Assembly: GCA_019914995.1 (NCBI GenBank)
Contig: CM034139.1
Location: forward strand, 3,202,461-3,266,460
Direction of reading: 5' to 3'
Source of the DNA: Acanthochlamys bracteata
Taxonomy: Eukaryota > Streptophyta > Magnoliopsida > Pandanales > Velloziaceae
DNA length: 64,000 bases
How positions within the stretch are numbered: the stretch's first letter is position 1; each line of letters starts with the position of its first letter. Below, one piece after another: positions 61,401-64,000 of the stretch. The position numbers and the translations under genes are program-made. The notes beneath the pieces are model-generated. The model saw only the letters and a list, made by a program, of their open reading frames with translations, searched no databases and was not told where the DNA came from.

Positions 61401-63287
61401 AGGACAATGTACAACCAAAATGTGGTAATATGGCAGGAGAGAATACAGAAAGGATGATATATTTGTATTCTCTTCATGCATAAAGAGCGGTAAAGCTCAT
61501 TGGTGCTGAAAACGCATCATGAACACGGTGGATATATTTATAAATCCATTTTGGAGTGGAATGCCTTGTGAATCCCGTAGTTGAGTCCTCAACATTCAAC
61601 AACTAAATAAACCTTGAGTAGCATGGTCATCTCCCACCATCAAGGTAGAGGCAACCCCATTCGAAGTTTTACCCAGTGCACATCATGCCAAATATTTAGT
61701 CTAAAGAATGCATATAATGTTCTTAATTTCTTTTTATATTTATGTATGTCTTATATTTTGCCTATTTACTTAAACAATTGATATTTGTATAATTTTAATA
61801 AAATAAATTTATAAGTATAGTAAGATCAAATATAAATATGTAAATATTTATAATAAAAAAAAAATGATACATATTATTTTTTAACAATACTGATGCAAAA
61901 GCTCCTTCGGAGGGATAGCAAAGGCATTTTAACTATCACTACACATTTTTCTTGTTGCAATATCTTTAATTATAAAATGAATTAAGAATACCAAAATAAA
62001 AAACTAATAAATATTAATTGTGTCTCATGTTAGTTGCACTTATGATAATTATTGTTATCTAACTACAAATATATAGTTATTATTAGTTGTTTGAACAAGT
62101 ATCCCATCTTAATATGAGACAAGTAATTTGCTAGCCAAAAGTAAATTTCGTGGCTTAGTTAGTGAAATAGATCAAAGAGAAACATGTTAAAGTCCGCATT
62201 CTGCTTAAAAAGCAAAGCACCTACCCAAAATCAACCTAGCCAAAAGATGGTCGTCAGTGCATAGAAGCTAAGTACTTAATTAAGACCAAATTTGACTAAG
62301 CTTATTTGTTTAAATAAGCCACTCAAGCACAAACAATAATAAGCTCGTTTGGATGCCTTGCTTCGCAAATGAGTCACTTATAAGCACTTTCTTGATAAGT
62401 TACTAATCATAACTTTTCGAAATAAGTCGTGCATAGTTTATTTTTTTGTGATAATTTTATTTCTACCGCTCATATCCTGTGTCTTGAATATTTTTATCCC
62501 AACAAAATTGAAAATTTTCACTTGTGTCACTTAATATTTAACGAGTATAATAATTATTTATTGTAAAGTATTAGTAATTAATAATGTATAAATTAATTTA
62601 GTAGTTATTATTAAAGAAATATTAAATTAATTATATTAAAAATTTTATTAAAGTAAAAAATGAATTATATATCAAAAATATCTACCAAATCAGCATATAT
62701 GTTACATTTTATATTAAGAGTATTTTCAGTCGTTAATACTCTTCTTTAGTTTATAATTATTTTTTTACCAAATGCTATCTTTATCTTATTTTATAAATAA
62801 GTTGAGCTTTGTAATCACACTATGAGATAAACATCTCTCTTTTTAAGAAATAAATCTAAATATCATACTTTATAAATAAGTTTTATTATCACATTAAACT
62901 CTTAATTTGAAGCAAGCTAAATACGCTACCTTAAGTTGAGCTATTTCAACGTTCTCGCAAACACCGAAACACAATGGAAGGCTAGACACAATTTTAGGCT
63001 GACGCTTGTACTTGCGTAAGGATCCAGGATATTTCAACAAGCGCAAGTGGCAATTGTGCCAAGGTGTAGAATAGAGCAAGAATGCCATTATATGCATAGA
63101 GCCGAAATTCACTCATGCTGCTAGTGTACCGCAAGCACAATATCTATGCTACTATTAAGTTCCACAAGAGTGCCTCCTCTACCTCCGTCATGTTTGTAAA
63201 TGATGTCATCTTCTGATCTTTTATGCTTAAGGTATATACAAGTAGGCGTAAACATCCACATAAATTGACGTTGTTGTCTCCTCGTTG
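58441..63287. other. Long stretch without recognisable gene
   Basis: AT-rich sequence. Near 58396-58490 a piece resembles the left part of the element at 17533-18033. An inverted-word patch (AGATTGTGATCTTAACAATCT) lies at about 59886-59906. Coding-like texture at about 60240-61480 could be a decayed transposon, but I could not name a domain. I see no host gene, RNA gene or complete mobile element. Confidence 0.45.
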
Positions 63288-63737
63288 TAGAGGTGTAAGT
63301 ATGGACAGATCAACCAGGTTTCCGCACCTGGGATGGGTCGGCTAGATCCAGTTATATTTTATATGGTCCGTTTTATTTTTTTATATTATATAATAAACAA
63401 AATAAAAATAATAAAATTTTAAATATAATTAAAAATTATTATTAAGATAAAAATAAATTATAATATTTTTTATTATTAAAATTTTTTTTATTATAAGTTG
63501 ATCTAATAAACTATCAATGTTGATCAAGTTACGATATTTTGTTGACCCGTTAATATCGGCCGGTCAAAAATAAACAGTGACGGAACGAGCAGGCCAATAA
63601 AGTTGGCCTATACTGCCTAGCAGATCGAGCCGGATTGGCCCAATCGTACTACTTTTCATTGACCAAGCGAGCCATACAATAGACCATTTGGCTGGGTCGT
63701 GGGCCGACCGGTTAAATCTCGTCTATATTTACCTCTA
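63288..63737. mobile_element. hAT-type MITE, second copy (450 bp)
   Basis: Starts TAGAGGTGTAAGTATGG and ends, on the other strand, TAGAGGTAAATATAGAC. The flanks CCTCGTTG (63280-63287) and CTATGTTG (63738-63745) agree at 5 of 8 positions, an eroded 8-bp duplication. It has the same layout as 11159-11519, in opposite orientation: GC-rich ends with GGCC words around a very AT-rich middle, including a shared 'tcaatgttgatca/tcaatgttgac' patch. It is more eroded than the first copy. Confidence 0.75.
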
Positions 63738-63791
63738 CTATGTTGTAGTATAGCTTTTGCTACATCAACGGATCATCAAAAGATCTTTTGA

Positions 63792-64000
63792 GAGTGCGTT
63801 TGGTTAAACTTTTCAAAAGCTCTTTTTTATTTCATATTTTTTTGATAAATTTTTGTATATTTTACAGAATTTATTTAAAATTTTAGAAAATATGAAAACA
63901 TTCTAAGTTGTTAAAATCTTATTATTATTTTTTTAAATAAAAAAATAAAATTCATTTTTGAATTATATCAAAAATATTATTTATTGTAAAAAAGTTTTTT
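63792..64000. mobile_element. Tourist-like MITE, cut by the window end
   Basis: Begins GAGTGCGTTTGGTTAAAC and continues with the family's 'agaaaatatgaaaacattcta...aaaatctta' stretch, as in the copies at 14257 and 54671. The right end lies beyond the window. Confidence 0.6.

Overview
The window is nuclear DNA of a flowering plant, most likely a eudicot. It is AT-rich, has GT-AG introns with plant-type A/T-rich interiors, and carries three recognisable plant host loci plus many layers of plant transposable elements. The species cannot be named from the sequence. I worked by eye: exon borders come from splice signals and reading phase, and family calls from remembered conserved motifs.

Region by region. 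1-14.2 kb is a nested stack of old LTR retrotransposons: two fossils of one Ty3/gypsy family (1-4494 and 10836-about 13260), a solo LTR with 5-bp target duplication inside the first (928-2568), a minus-strand pol-less gypsy element with both LTRs (4495-10835), and a hAT-type MITE with perfect 8-bp target duplication in the LTR of the second (11159-11519). 14.2-18.0 kb holds a Tourist-like MITE, a non-autonomous CACTA-like element and a 0.5-kb inverted-repeat element. 19376-21684 is an intact six-exon laccase (LAC11-like, 560 aa). 22674-30397 is an intact ten-exon plastid-targeted glucose-6-phosphate 1-epimerase (304 aa) with a MITE and an antisense RTE LINE fragment in intron 4. About 31930-33415 (minus) is a decayed FolD gene. 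37179-46548 is a 9.4-kb PIF/Harbinger transposon with perfect 19-bp ends, two decayed genes and about 4.6 kb of internal tandem repeats. 47316-54408 (minus) is an intact eleven-exon SPB1/FTSJ3 pre-rRNA methyltransferase gene (843 aa) with two telo-boxes upstream. 54.7-64 kb is again transposon-derived: MITEs, a Ty1/copia fossil containing a small TRIM element, and a long stretch without recognisable content.

The three host loci are not functionally linked: laccase acts in the cell wall (lignin polymerisation), the epimerase in plastid sugar phosphate metabolism, SPB1 in nucleolar 60S maturation. FolD would have belonged to one-carbon folate metabolism.

The most unusual object is the Harbinger element. 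Splice signals suggest that its ORF1 start codon directly follows the acceptor of a 5.5-kb 5'-UTR intron, and that this intron is filled by a hierarchical repeat: an about 89-bp monomer, paired into an about 178-bp dimer, embedded in 0.7-0.9-kb higher-order units, followed by a second array of about 113-bp units. That is a satellite-like structure growing inside a DNA transposon.
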